Shown here: positions 49,215 through 62,224 of the stretch, piece after piece
Layout: the number at the start of each line of letters is the position of its first letter
Position numbering within the stretch: the stretch's first letter is position 1
DNA from: Petunia secreta
Lineage: Eukaryota > Streptophyta > Magnoliopsida > Solanales > Solanaceae
Assembly: GCA_029990175.1 (NCBI GenBank)
Contig: JARKIP010000005.1
Coordinates: 32,807,501 to 32,871,500 of the forward strand
Length of the DNA: 64,000 bases
Direction of reading: 5' to 3'
Made by a program: the position numbers and the translations under genes
The notes under the pieces: model-generated
Databases searched by the model: none
Told to the model about the DNA's origin: nothing
What the model saw: only the letters and a program-made list of their open reading frames with translations

Positions 49215-52200
49215 TCCTCCCCTTCTTGAGAAGATTTCATCCCCGAAATCAAGGCGTGATCTCTCATGGCATCAACAACTCCTCGGGGTGGCCAAGACTC
49301 TCCTTCTTTGTCCTTCTTGAATGTCACTTTGACATAGGCTTCTTCCAAGACCTCCCTTGCCTTAGCATGGAACTTAGGACCTACAAGCAACGACAAGCAA
49401 AGACAAGCAAACTTCCTACCTTGAAAGTAGGTTAGTGCAAGAAGTGTGGAAAACACACTCTTGTGGTGTAACCAAGCATCAATAATAAGCACATAGGTCA
49501 TGGGGGCATGGAAAATGCAAGATCAAGCTATCAAATTCCCCTTGAACCTTAAGCTCAAGATCAACACACCAATTTATACTCAAGGTGTGATCAACATGTG
49601 GAGTGGAGTGAGTCAAATAGCCCAACCTGCAAGTAGGATCAAGCACTCCACTGCCTTTCTTTAGAGTATACTTACTCACACCAAGCGATTCCTTTTCCCC
49701 TCAAATTTCATCACCTAAGTAACCCTTTCCACTAGACAAACTATCAAGAAAGGTAATGATAATGGCCTCTTCTTCATCATAACCCCAACAAGCAATAGTA
49801 GGGTCACTCAAAGTGTCATTTACCTCATTCAAGCTTCCACACAATGGGTTACCTAAGGAGTCAAACCTACATACCATGGGGGTTCCATTTGACTATTAAC
49901 CCTAGTCCGATACAAGTCATTACCACTAGTGAGGATGCCTTCAAATAATGGATTAGTAAAAGCATGCATCTCAATATCATGATTAAGCATAGACAAGTTA
50001 TCAATACTAGGTTCACTTGAGGAGTCATCATAGACAACATTGTTCAATTCATGCAAGTTGGACTCCTCAAGGTCAATACCATCTTCACCATAGCACATTG
50101 GTCCACCAAATAGGGGCATATAAATAAGGGTATGATCAGCTATGTCATCTTCCCCTTTGTCAAAGGTTGGTGGTGTGTCATAGCAAAGGTCACAATCATT
50201 GTCAACTATCAAATCTACACTAGGGAGGGGTTCAATGAACAATGATCTCACATCATGATGTGGCATAGCATTCCCTCCAACTAGTATTTCACAAGCATAC
50301 TAAAGTTGACAACTAGACTCTTCACTAGTGGCATACTCGCTAGATGCATCAAAAATACCAACTAGTGTTGAGTCATCACAAGACAAATAGCTAGTAGGCT
50401 CATGAAAAGGTGAAGTAACACTTACATTTGTAGTACTTCCTTGATCACTCACAAGGCTTGAATTGTCATAAGCAACTCCTTCTTCATGAAGCTCACATTG
50501 AGAACTTTCCTCCTCTTATCTTTCCTTCCAAGCACATGGTTGAGGCTCCAATAGCTTGTCTTCAATTGTACCTACACAAGAACTTTCACAAGAAAAAGTA
50601 GAAGAGGAAGAATAGTTAGAACAATGGGTGCTCTCACTCTCAATTTTCTTTCCTAACCTCTTTTCTCTCTCAATTTTATCTCATGGTCAAGTGTAGTTGG
50701 TGGTGACAATCCACTCACATCACTCCTCAAATCCTCTCCTTTTTCCTCTCTTAGATTGTCACCAGTCACTCCCTTGCTCTTCTCTATCTTTTCTCTCTCA
50801 TTTGAAGTGGAGTGACTCTCATTTTCATCATGCAATGGCAAGACAATGAGATTGTTTGCCTCGGGTTCAAGAACTATGGGTGACTTTGCTTTAGGCGCTT
50901 CCCTCAACTCCTTCAAACGCTTGTAGTCTTCCCTTACATGCCTTGGAGTCAATGGTCTAAGCACATACTTCCTCCCATCTTGCTTGACCGTGTAGGAGTT
51001 GGTCCGACAATCATGCACAACACATACATCATATTGCCATGGTCTCCCAAACAAAAGTTGGCAAGCTTGCATGGGGACCACATCAAACATGAACTTATCT
51101 TTATAGTTCCCAATGCTAAACTCTATCAACACTTGTTTTACCACCTTTAGTTCACCACTAAGCCATTAAACGATATGGTTTGGGATGTTTTAAAGTGGGT
51201 AATTTCAATTGGGAAATCAAGGATTGGCCCACTATGGTGGTAAAACTCATCGAATAAACAACCATTGAACATACTTGCCCCATCACACGACATCTAGCAT
51301 GAAAGAGATTTTCTCTTTGATCATTTTCCCCCTCATCTTCAATGAAAATGGTACTCAAGCTTCCCCTAACCACCAAGAATAGTTGAGGATCATCTTCTTC
51401 TTCTATAGCCTCCTCACAAGCAACTTCCTCCTCTCCCTTTACTTCCTCATTTTCGGGTTCATTATCTTGCTCATAAACCAAATTACCAACCACAACCATG
51501 GTTCTTTTTGTAGGGCAATCCCTAGAAAAATGACCATAGCCCTTGCACTTATAGCATTGACTAGAAGTAGAAGTAGGATTGCTCAAGCGAGTTTTAGAAG
51601 TACCTTCCAAGTGTGGTGTAGTCTTCTCATATGGCTTCTTCACTTCTTTGCTAGCACTTGCACTTGGAAAGTTTTCATTTGGAGTCTTCAACTCCTTTGG
51701 CTTGCTTGTGGTAGTAGGAGTGTTGCCTTTGGACATCTCACCCTTAAGCCAATTCTCGGCTTCAATTGAGGCTTCAAAGGGACCTTGAAGAGATTGATAA
51801 GTATGCAACCTCAATTGAGAAGCTATACCATAGCTCAAGCCATTCTTGAAGCGGATCATAGCTTGTTCTACACATTCGGTATCCATATCCAATGCCATCC
51901 GGGTCTTCTCAAATTCATCAAAGTACTCATGCACCATTTTGGAACCTTGTTTTAGATCATAGAGCTTCTTGAGTTGCTCTTGTCGATACCTTGGAGTTAT
52001 ATACTTGGTATTCATGAGTCCTTTCAACTCATCCCAAGTCATATTCGCATACGCACCTATTCTTCTTCTTGACCTCTTCATGGACTCCCACCAAGTAGAA
52101 GCATAGGCCTCAAAGGTAGAAATAGCATAGGTTCCCTTTCTCTCCTCGTCATCTCATTGGTGTCAAACACCCTTTCCATGAGTAGTACCCATTCCATGTA

Positions 52201-52848
52201 TGCTTCCGGATCACAAGTTCCCTTAAAGAGTGGAAGATTGAGCTTAACACTATTGAGGTAGTTGTTGTCACGTACCCAATGATTAGGCTCCGGTTGGCCT
52301 CCATAGTGGTCATCATAAGCAACATATTCCCTCCTAGCATTCCTTCCATCAAATCTCATGGGTGGCCCTTGACCTCGGCCTCTACCCCTATCTACATTTC
52401 GACCCCAATTCATTGGCCTTCTAGGTAAATAAGGAGCATCATACCCATATGCTTCATAACCATACTCGGCCTCCTCCTCTTCTTGAGCCTCAACAACTTG
52501 CTCAAGAGGTGGAATAAATCTAACGGGTCTTCGAAGTGGAGCATTTCCTTGGGGATTGCCCAAGTTGTGGGGATTGCCCACGGGTTGGGTGTTGCCCAAC
52601 ACACACTCTTGCAGAGCTTCAACCTTCTTTTGTTCATATCTCTTGGTTACTTCCGCAAAGTGTCCGGGAGTCATAGGAGTGCTATGACTTGTGCCTTCTC
52701 CAGATTCAATTTGAACACTCGGGGTCCTCCTCTCAACGGGGTCAACTTGATTCCTCTCAACGGTCTCAAGTCTCAAAGATATGTCCTCCAACTTTGCCAT
52801 AATGGTAGACATGAAATTCTTCATGGGATCATCTCCCTCGGTAGCCAT
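49215..52848 (-). pseudogene. Element H Gag-protease-unknown domain gene (multiple lesions)
   Basis: The gag ATG is at 52848-52846 (MATEGDDPMKNFMS). The frame is lost near 52150 by one missing base after TNEMT, resumes at 52081 (MKRSRRRIG) through the CCHC knuckle CYKCKGYGHFSRDC, then breaks again at about 51160. In the protease the usual DSG is changed to YSM (VVYSMSFTTIV, near 51260), so catalysis is lost. The unknown domain occupies about 50880-49370 in several frames and is clearly homologous to that of A and C (DLCYDTPPTFD, PLFEGIL, WCVDLELKVQG, IDAWLHHKSVFSTLLALTYF). The end keeps SSQEGEDD. Confidence 0.9.
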
Positions 52849-53908
52849 TGTGCCTACAAACTCAACAAACGTTAGTGAAAACACCTCATTCACACCCTCA
52901 CATGTATAGCACTTGGGTCACTCGTTTAGTGGTGGTGGATATTTCACTAAAGTTTGAGTCTAGATGCTTCACATAGTTGATCAACGAACCACAACCCAAT
53001 CATTAATTTCACAAGTCAAGTGTACTCCGGGGTGAATGGAGTTAATATGACTCGATTGGACGATAAGCACTTTCAAGTGAGGACTTGAGTGAAAAGATAG
53101 TACGGGTCTTCTTTGAATTCTACTCTCCTATCTGGGCACGATGATCCTAAAATCTCAAAGTAATTAGTACTAATCAAGTAGGATTACACTCTAATAGCAC
53201 TAATTAGAAGCAATGGAAGCAATGAAACAAGAGAACCTAGGATGAACTACCCAAATCAACAACTCCCAGACACAGGCGCCCCGCCACTGCAGTATGGGCG
53301 GCCGCTCAGAGCAAAGTAGCAGTGAGTATGCGCCCTGCCTCTTTGGGGAGACGCTCTGCCTCACAAAAATCCAGAGAGCTGAAAAATTGACGCGGTCCGC
53401 CTCTGTGTTTAGGTGCTCCGCCTACTGCAAATTTCAGCACAGTGTCACCTCGTGTTTTTCGACTTTAGTACCCAAAAATCCAACAAATATCATGATGTTT
53501 TAGCAATCCGCAGGTACCCAAATATGTTTTCAACCACAATAATCAAAACCCAATGATTTTTATCAAACCCCAATCAAAAACAACCAAATCACCATGTTCA
53601 TCAAGTTTTTTATCAAGGGTTTCAAGAACAAGAGTTTAAAATTTTGGAATACAACTTCAAATCATGTGTTTTGGGTACCAAAATAACGGGTTTCCAACAA
53701 GGAACAAACCCCAATATCACCCATAACAGGAATCATTCAAATGAAAAAGATATGCAAAATTTTTGGTGTTTTTCAATTTTTTTTTTTTGTGTTTTCTTCT
53801 TTTCAACAACAATAAACAAGAATCTAACGTAGAAACTAACCTAGGCACGAAGAATCAAGGGTTGGGGGTTTGTAGGAACAAAACTCGAGCCTTGCTTTGA
53901 TACCAAGA
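52849..53908 (-). other. Leader of element H with primer-binding site (53894-53905)
   Basis: On the - strand the primer site reads TGGTATCAAAGC, one mismatch from the other elements. A degraded palindrome array lies at about 53273-53424. TTTGTAG precedes the gag ATG by 5 nt. No gene is seen. Confidence 0.8.
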
Positions 53909-54661
53909 TGATGCGGGTCAAAAATAAAGACGATAAAGATAAAGGAGCGAGACTTACCTCAAAGTCCCTACAAGGTATCCACGGAGAACTTATTCCGTGA
54001 AACTCTCGTATCGGTGTCAAGATTTGCCTACACTAAGCAACTACCCTCGAGTCAACAAGAACCCGCAAGTAGAATGATCGGGGGGGGGGGGGGGGGGTTT
54101 GGGGATCAACTAGCTCACCTAGAAGACTCAAACCATCAAAGGGTTCTTGCATTCATTCAAAGAGACTATTCTCTTGAATGTTTTTTTAATCATTCATAAA
54201 AGCTAACTAATGGAAATGAATGACTAATGAAGTATTTATATGCTTCATCTAGACATAATGAAAGCCCTAAAGTACCCTTCAAGTGGGTTTAAAAGTCATA
54301 GGCCACGCAGGGCTATATTAGTCAAAACATAATAAATAAGTGAGGTATCCCGTCTATGAGTATCAGGGGTGGGCGGTCTGCCATTGCACCCTAGGTGCCC
54401 GCCTCTTGGGCAGCACAGTGTAGCGGGCGGCCGCCTCCTCACCATGGGCGGTCCGACTCAGTAGAATCCAGAGAGCAGTCATTATTTAGGTGGTCCGCCC
54501 CCTTAAGTAGGCGGTCCTCCTCTTCCTGAAGCTTCTTGGAATGCCTCGAAATGTGTCTCGGATACTCCCCCTTCCATGGCATTCCAATGTATGACCTTGA
54601 AGTGCTCTTCCTTGGCCTTGGATGGTAATTTTTTAATGGTTGCTCGATTTGCACTACATCA
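53909..54661 (-). repeat. 5' LTR of element H (753 bp)
   Basis: It differs from the 3' LTR by substitutions and by a run of 18 G at 54080-54097, where the other LTR has only four. It carries the hairpin arms at 54060-54065 and 54048-54053 (CGGGTT against GACTCG on the - strand, paired with two G-U wobbles). Degraded palindromes at about 54366-54530. Confidence 0.9.
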
Positions 54662-54666
54662 GAAAT

Positions 54667-55213
54667 CCACATGATTCCAAGTCAAGAGATAAACGAAGCT
54701 TCAAGCTTCAAACACGAGAGGGCAAGCCACTTCTACGTTCTATTCTTCAATGTCAAATTCTAACTAATGAAATGAAATGACTAAGTGTTGTATTTATAGG
54801 TTTACCATACTTCTAAATAAAATGTCTAAAAGGCCCTCAAGTTAGGTCAATACATAAAAGGCCACTTAGGGCTAGAATAGGAAATAACTCAAAACTAGTA
54901 GAATTCCGGTCTTGCCAAAACAGTAGTAGGCGCCCCGCCTAGCTCAGTGGGTGGTCCGCCCAAATTAAGGTGTCACAAAGTGGGCAGTCCGCCCCTTTCT
55001 CAGAAGCGGTCCGCCTCAATTAAAGTCCAAAGAGGAAATCTTCAAGTACGCAATCTGCCAAGTGCATTGGGCAGTCCGCCCAGTGCCGGGATAGTCGATG
55101 CACTCAAGTGCATGGCCTTCTTCCCTTCTACGAAGCTCTTGATCTTGCATCCTATGAACCATTCAAGCTTGGCTTTTGATGGTTGGTGCTTTGGCTCAAT
55201 TTTCCCCGCACCA
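54667..55213 (-). repeat. LTR of relic I, copy 2, right part
   Basis: The LTR continues after element H and its GAAAT duplication. It matches 41175-41727 and ends at CCGCACCA before a degraded polypurine complement. Confidence 0.78.
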
Positions 55214-55489
55214 TTCTCCCCTTCTTGAAAGGATTTTTCCCTCAAAATCACACCATAAAGACCTACAAAAATTGACAAAGACAGCCCAAACTTCCCACTA
55301 CAAGAGTAGGTTAGTGCAAATAGTGTGGAAAACACACTCTTATGATAGAGTCAAGTATTAATAACCATAAAGAAGCTCATGTCTCCAAAGGAAACAACAA
55401 GTACTTGACTAAAAAAGAAAGTGCTTTCAACACAAGAACAAGCAAAGAGATAAATAGGACATGGAACATGAAAAATCCCCAGCTGAGTC
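55214..55489 (-). pseudogene. Relic I: end of the unknown-domain polyprotein, copy 2
   Basis: A duplicate of 41728-42000. On the - strand it shows a degraded IKSFQEGENGAG, FSTLFALTYS and the hydrophobic segment. It joins the CGACTCAGCTGGGG segment at the right. Confidence 0.68.
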
Positions 55490-58400
55490 GTCATTCTGTC
55501 GCACCCCACTTAAAGTAAGTTTCTGACTTCGGGTAACTCGTTTGGAGTTAGCGTTTTGGAGTGGCCACCTAATAAATTTCCTAGGCGTATTAGGTCACCT
55601 AAAAGTATTTCTGCTTCAATTTAAAGAATAACTCCAGGTTGGTCTACTAATCAGAAATTCAAGTAAGTGTTCAAGTTAACCTACAAGGAAGGGGTTAGGC
55701 ACCTCCTAAGTTCCATAAATGTGGTTCCCGACAGATTTCTATAATTGGGTTTAACATTTTGTTTATAAAAGGAGAAAAACTGAATAAAATAAACAAAAGG
55801 GATATGGGATGCAAAATAAATAAATAGACAGTATAATACATTTTTTGCATAAGCAATCTGAAATAATAATTATGTTGCACAAATAACCGCAGATTAAACA
55901 ATGAATAACTAATTAATCATTTAATAAATAAACCTAGGTTATATTATCCTATTCGGATCAGAACCCTTCTTTTATCGGTAAAGAATAGTTTCAGAATCCA
56001 CTATCACATATGTAGCTCGGGTAATTTCCATCATATCCGTGGGGCTTAATTTACCCTTAACCTCGCACCCTTTTTAAGTATTTAACTAGAGTGCTTCCTA
56101 ATATATTAAAACGTCCTAAAGGTTTTAGTAACATCCCCACTTAAACTCCCAGAGGCTTTTGGGACACTACTATAAATATCTAGACATCCTATATGTCTTA
56201 ATGCCCCAAATTCTAGACTCACTAGGCGTCAAATCGAATACGGTCATGTTGACAAATAAGCAAGTTGTGTAACAAGTTGAAAACGATTTTTGTTTTATAA
56301 AATAGCCTCCAAATTAAATCTTCCAACATTCAAATCAAGCTTTTACGTTAAAAATATACTGCTAAGCAAGCTGTTATGTTCAGAATGTGATATTTACATA
56401 AATGATTCAGTTTTCAGCGATGGTTGCACTTTTAACCTATTCTAAAACAAACTGTTGACTGTTATGTTTTTAGAACTTCAATTTTTGAAGAAATAGTCTA
56501 GCCTTCAAATTGTCTTTCATTTTTAGCCACTTTTAGAGGAATAGACGTAAAGTGTTACAGTTTTCAGAAATAAATAATTTGCAAGATAGTCTACTTTCAA
56601 GTCTCGAATTTTAACTATAAACCTACTATAAATCACTTGAAAAATTGCACAACTACACCACTTTTAAACCCGTCTTACAGTGTTAGTCCTTCTAACTTAC
56701 AACAAATAAAGAGAGGGTTAGAAATGTCTCATGTACAGTCCATGGTGCTTATACAAACCATGACTAGTCCTAGCGAATACATCGAAAATACTTTTAATAC
56801 AAAATCAAACAAGAGAAAGGTAAGAGTAGGGCCTTGTCCCATAATCTTAGACTTGTGTACATCTCATATTGAGTCTGAATTGACTCATTCATAGCCATAA
56901 TAACCTGCAAGAAGATGCCAAAAGGTATAGCCTTTGGCTATCCTAAAATAGCCAAAGGACGCACTATACTAAGCTGCATCAAGGGTGTTAGGGGGTGGCT
57001 TAAAACAGCCGACACACACGCACATAAGTAAACAGATGCCAAACACGACTGAAGGTCCATCATTCTAATGGGTTCTATGTAACCAACACAAACATGTTAT
57101 CAACACAACGTTAAATGCCATTCAGTCAGTTCGTGAAACTTACCTCGGGGAACAAACTAATAAAGATAGAGCGGAAAAATAAAGAGGGGCAAGTAATAGC
57201 CAAGGGTTGAAATAGAAAACCAAGTTTTGCCTTGCTTATAGGCACAACTAATTCCCAGGAAAAAACTTAGGAGAAGTAAGCAAGAAGCAGTTGAGATTTT
57301 CAGCATGTAAGTTGTGCTTTCAGAGTAGAGAGGGGAAGAGAGCTTTCATAATTAGAGAGGAATAGAAGAGGGTCTATAGAAGTCTCCCTTTATTTGAGAA
57401 AAGGGGTGCTATTTATACTGTAGGAGTGGTATTATACTTGCAAGAAAATAAATTCAAAAACATTCAAAATTTCACTACAAAAGGCAGATTAAAATTCTGT
57501 TATCACATAAAGGAAAGGAGATATTTTATCTCTCATTAGATAGTAAAGAGAGGATTTTAGCAATCATAGAGAGAGCGATTTGAAGGGATTTGAAGATGCT
57601 ATAAAAGGAAGGTTCAATAAGGCAGAAAAAATTTTCCTACATTACTACTATTCTAAAAAAAATATATATATAAAAGTTTATATCCAGTGACCAAGAATTC
57701 CTTATATGGCTAATGTTTTCAAAATTCAAACAGACAATAGTATGACATATAGGTAAGTGCTCACACAGAGTTTTACCAACAGAAAACTTGCCAAATAGTC
57801 AGACACTTTCTCAGACCCGAAACAAAGGAACCAATAAGTCGTGAATTAATTCAGATCATAATCATGGACATACTATTGACATGATTTTGAATACAATAAC
57901 TATGATTGATACTTAATTTATTCAGCTAGTTCAAGATCAAGAAAAAACGACTTGGTTCTAAGAATATTGAAGCAATTTAATAAATCTTTGAATAATCACA
58001 TAGGTACGGATAAAAATTAAACACATAAGTAGGCATGATGATCTAAAATTTTAAACACAATGATTGAAAAGACTAGGACAAAAAATATGGACAGTTTTAC
58101 CCATGATGAATTCGGGTCGGGTCAGCTTGACCCATTTTTGTCTTTTGCCTATTTTTGTGATGATTTATGGGGTTCGACTTTGATTTCCTTGATTCTTTCT
58201 TGTGCGTGTTAGATCATTGCGTATTACATCTTGCTTTATCTGGATTCAACGAGATTAGCTCAATCCTTCTTCTTCCTTTTCGATTTCCATAGAAAGAGAG
58301 AGAAGATAGATTTGTTCCCCTTTTTGTGTGAAAACGACAAGGGAGAGAGAGGGACGAGCGGTGATGGCAGAGGAGGCGACGGGGTTTGAATCGTTTTAGG

Positions 58401-59191
58401 GTGTATCGGGTCGGTTTTTTTAGGGCAAAGGGGAGAGGGAGTAAAGGGAGGCGGCTGGTATGTGTGTTTGGTGAGGGGAAGAATGTGTTTAGGGTTTTAG
58501 AGCAAGGGTGTCTGTATGTAAATATTAAAAAGGAAAGTTTTATCTTGAGCCGTCGGTAGTGAGAGTCGTCAGGCTCGGATCGTGCCACATAGGCGCGTGT
58601 GGGTGAGTGTATAAGTTGTATGTGTGAGTGTATATGCTGAGGTTGTGGAAAATGTGCTGTGAGGGAGGTGTACCACATGCTAGAATTAGTTGTACCTATG
58701 CTAGAAGTGTGTTTTAATGAGGTGTAGGCTTAGGTGGTGCATATGTGGACTAAAAATGATGACGGGGACTAGATGTAGTGGGCATTGGAATTGTAAAATG
58801 ATAATTTGGCTAGCATTCAATTAAAAATTTTATAAATATAAGTATAAAAATAAGAAAAATTATAAATAATTATAAAATAAATGTATTTAATCAGAGATAA
58901 ATATAAATGAGCTCAAATAATACTAATTAAATATAAATAACCACATATAATTATTAAATGATGTAGTAATGCATTAAATTACGCAAATAGCAAACATATT
59001 TTGGAAAATAGCCTAAATGATACAATGTAGCCACAATCAAGTAAGCATAATATAAATAGAGGATTAATAACAGTATTACGCACGTAAATGCATGTTATCT
59101 AATGTAATTTTATTTAGAAAATAATATTAGACCTTTTAATTAAATATAGCCAAATTGCGAAAAACGAAGGGACAAAATTGGGTGTCAACAG
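55490..59191 (-). repeat. Probable large LTR of a Tat/Ogre-like element
   Basis: On the - strand it would start TGTTGACACCC at 59191 and end near 55500 (GGGGTGCGACAG before ATGACGACTCAGCTGGGG), about 3.7 kb. It is A/T-rich, with microsatellite-like TG repeats near 58590-58640 and a GAGAGAGAGGG stretch near 58330. No gene is seen; the open frames are short and unsupported. The length fits Ogre-type LTRs, but a second copy is not in the window, so the outer limit is inferred. Confidence 0.5.
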
Positions 59192-61130
59192 AATCTCACG
59201 TGTCTTCACCTGATTGGATGCAATTGATTCTATGTACCTTTCTATAATCGCCTTTTACTGGACCGAATCATTTCATTTATCTTCAGGCCATAATTATTTT
59301 GACTGTTTCGTGCGATCATATTTATCTCATTTCGCCTATTAAAGGGACTTCACAATAGAGGTAAATCACAAAATCTTTTATGAAATATATTGTCTTGCTT
59401 GAAATTGCTTATGAAAGAATAACTCCACTTCTTCTGAAAAATATTTGCCTTTGATCCTGGTTTGATATTCCCATAACAACTGTTTCATTCGGAATAGATG
59501 ATATTTGAGAGAACTGAAAATGAAAAAACTTCCACAGTTATATTTCTTATTTCTGCATCCAGGGCAGGATGAACGAAGTCCCTCGAGTCATGAGGCTTTA
59601 TCAGGATCCTAACAATGTTCTTCAGAATGTCCTCTTTATGGCATGCGTACTGATTACAATGGACTCGTTCTCTAATGCAACGGTTGTTGTGATATTACTC
59701 TTATCATGCGGAGTCAAGCCTCTTAGCCCTTTTTGCTGTCATGCGGCTTCTCTTCCAGGATGCCTTCAGCATACTGGTGGATTTTTGATGGTGCTAGGTT
59801 ATTGATTCACTGCTTGGCTACGTTCCTTGGCTGGCGAGGGGATTCAGCCTTACACCATTAGTAGATTAAGGTGTCTCCAAGCTCTAAATCTACTTGTGGC
59901 TCAGGGTTGTCTACTTTTTCAGCTTGTTCAGTTGGATTGCTATCGTGATGTTTCTTTGGTCGCTGGCTATGGACTGCCTGGGGAGGAACTCCTCTCTTGT
60001 ATGGGTTCCAAACTCAAACCCGCTCCTCTTCAATGAGATCCCAATAGCGCTTGAAGATCGCCGGGGTTGTGCACTCCTGTTTGACCAGTAGACGTTGAAG
60101 CGAATCTTCAAGATCCTTCATCATGATGAGAGAAGGGCTCATCCGTGCTCAGACACTTCCGATGTCCTTTGCATAGGACAGGATACGGTAAGTCATGCAC
60201 TGGCGCTAGTGGTATCAGTGGCCGTGTACTGAAGAATGCCCGGGATAACATATTTTCTAGTAGGAGCTTCAATTCTGGTTGAGGTACTTGGACCGTGCAG
60301 AATTTCATAAGGCCTTTTTAATCTCGATCCCTTGGGACTATTCAATTTCTTAAGGACACTTGTAATAAACAGTATTGTATTAAAAACTTGATTGTATATC
60401 ATAAGCCTACAGGCCTTTGATATTAAGAAAAAATGACGTTTATACACACCCTTTTTTGCTTGCTTGCATAGTTACTTGTAATGTAGTCAAGCATCTTTAT
60501 TTGGGTGCATTTCTAGGCATTTGTCTTTTAAAGATGGGTGTGCACTTGTTGGACGCTATCTATGCACTAGTAAATGATAACTTAGATTGTGTCTGAGATA
60601 TACGACATTTATTAGAGCAAGGCTCGCGCCCACAAGGGGACGTCTTTAGCCCGTTGCATGTAACGAGGCATTTTTGTGTTCAAGCTAGAACAAATGTGGT
60701 TGTCCATTCGAGTTCTTAATTCTTTAATTACACGATGCAGGCGGGAGTCCCCACCGACATATTGTTGGAAGTATTGAATTGAAGATTTCAACTTACGAAA
60801 ATGCCTAGTAGCTTAACTAGAAGTGATCTGGCTTTAAGCGAATAGTTTACTCTACTTTTGTAATGAAAAGTGAGCGTATTACTTCAAATCCAATATGGTC
60901 GGGGCTATGAATAGTTGGACCGCCGATGGAACTACATGTAAAACTGACTACGTAGAGTAGTAGCTTTATTGAATAAATAGGGGCACAAGGCCAATAAAAG
61001 TTTAGTAAACTTTAATTAAAAACAATGGGGCTAAGTACCCGTTAAAGTAATTATAAAAGAAAGAACAAGAAAAGGAGAAAATACATGTTTCGAGTATATC
61101 GGCCTATTAACCTTTCAAGAGTAGTACTTC
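59192..61130. other. Non-coding part of a decayed Tat/Ogre-like element
   Basis: It lies between the LTR start at 59191 and the RT/RNase H relic. Only short open frames on both strands; none resembles a known protein convincingly. Its position fits the region between integrase and 3' LTR of the - strand element, with integrase itself deleted. Confidence 0.45.
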
Positions 61131-62224
61131 CTAAGCAAAGTGTTGGCCTCCGAGAGGCTTTAAAGTGCTCTGTAGAGATCCTTCATTGGCTGGTATTGGA
61201 CTTGTGAGCATGACTTGTGGTCTGCTAACCGTCCGATGATATAGCTCTCTATTGGTCAGGCAGTATTGAACTGCCTGCCTTTGCAATTGTCTACTTTCTT
61301 CGTTTCCTTTAGGGAGTTTTTCCTTGTCGAAGTATTGAATTAGTGCATGACGCCACTTCAAGACGGGTCCTGTGGTAATATATTCAAGGTTCATCAGGTC
61401 CGCGTGCGTTAGCTTGATCACCGTCTCTAGGCTGCTTGGACTTGTATCTACATCGGCTACTGAACTAACGAGAACGTCGGCCTCCTTATCCTCCTTTTTA
61501 TGAATAAACTTCCACTGGTGAAATTTTTTCAGAAAAGCCTCTACTTTGGTTAAGCGTTCCGGCGCATAGATTTTTAACTCTGAAGATTTTGCTTATCTGA
61601 TTTACCACCAGCTGGGAGCTGCTGTAGAGACTGATTTCCATGGCCTTCAATATGTAAGCTAATTCTAGGGCATGAATTACAGCTTCATATTTTTCCTCAT
61701 TGTGCATGGATTCCCGGCACCAGGCAGCCATCAAAAAATCTTCCGGGTTGGTGATTTTTCTAGTAGGTCGAGTTTGGTTCCTCCATCGACTAATGCTACA
61801 TCTGTATGGATTATCCATTATCCGAGGCTGACTCCTTCTATGGTCTTCATCGCCTTCTCAGCTTCCGGCATCAGTTCCATGCTAAAATTTGTAGCGAAGA
61901 GTGCTTGAGCCTGAGATTCGGTGACTATGCGAGAGTGAACAGTTATGTCATATTCTCCCAATTCAGCGACTTATCTATTAGCCTCATTGAGAGGCTAGGC
62001 TTAGACTGAATGATCCGTAGCGGGATAGAGGAGACCACAATAACCATATGGATTAGAAAATACGATTGTACCTCTCGAGTAGCCATAACAACCACCGATA
62101 CTAACTGGTCTGGGGGAAGAAAATGTGTTTCATCACTAATGAGTGACTTACAGGCGCATCGTACAGGGAGCTGTATTCCACCTTCCTCTCGTGCAAGGAC
62201 CATATTTGTAGCCACTGTTGACAC
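61131..62224 (-). pseudogene. RT end, RNase H and linker of a Tat/Ogre-like pol (decayed)
   Basis: On the - strand, first (62224-61943) LAREEGGIQLPV and MATREVQSYFLIHMVIVVSS, which resemble the RT/RNase H connection of Tat-lineage pol (VREEGG, ASRKLRPYF types). Then 61818-61498 shows an RNase H fold: MHNEEKYEAVIHALELAYIL and SSQLVVNQISKIFRVK, equivalent to NEAEYEA and DSQLVVNQ, with the usual D changed to S. Then 61421-61131 has WRHALIQYFDKEKLPKG and QAVQYCLTNRELYHRT, the RNase H-integrase linker. Stops separate the pieces. The second RNase H-like unit is typical of the Tat group. Confidence 0.75.

Larger units (their letters stand above)
48475..54661 (-). mobile_element. Element H: complete but decayed non-autonomous element
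   Basis: H is 6187 bp on the - strand. It has LTRs at 48475-49214 (740 bp) and 53909-54661 (753 bp), target duplication GAAAT (48470-48474 and 54662-54666), a primer-binding site and a broken Gag-protease-unknown-domain gene. The uninterrupted site exists at about 41174 in the duplicate copy. The LTRs differ visibly, so this is older than C or E. Confidence 0.92.

Noticed and set aside
52483..52875. 130-codon open frame on + strand opposite H gag
   Set aside because: Antisense shadow of the Gag N-terminal region. No start context or independent conservation.
59569..59805. 78-codon frame on + strand
   Set aside because: No similarity that I can recognise, no start context, and it lies within decayed retroelement sequence.
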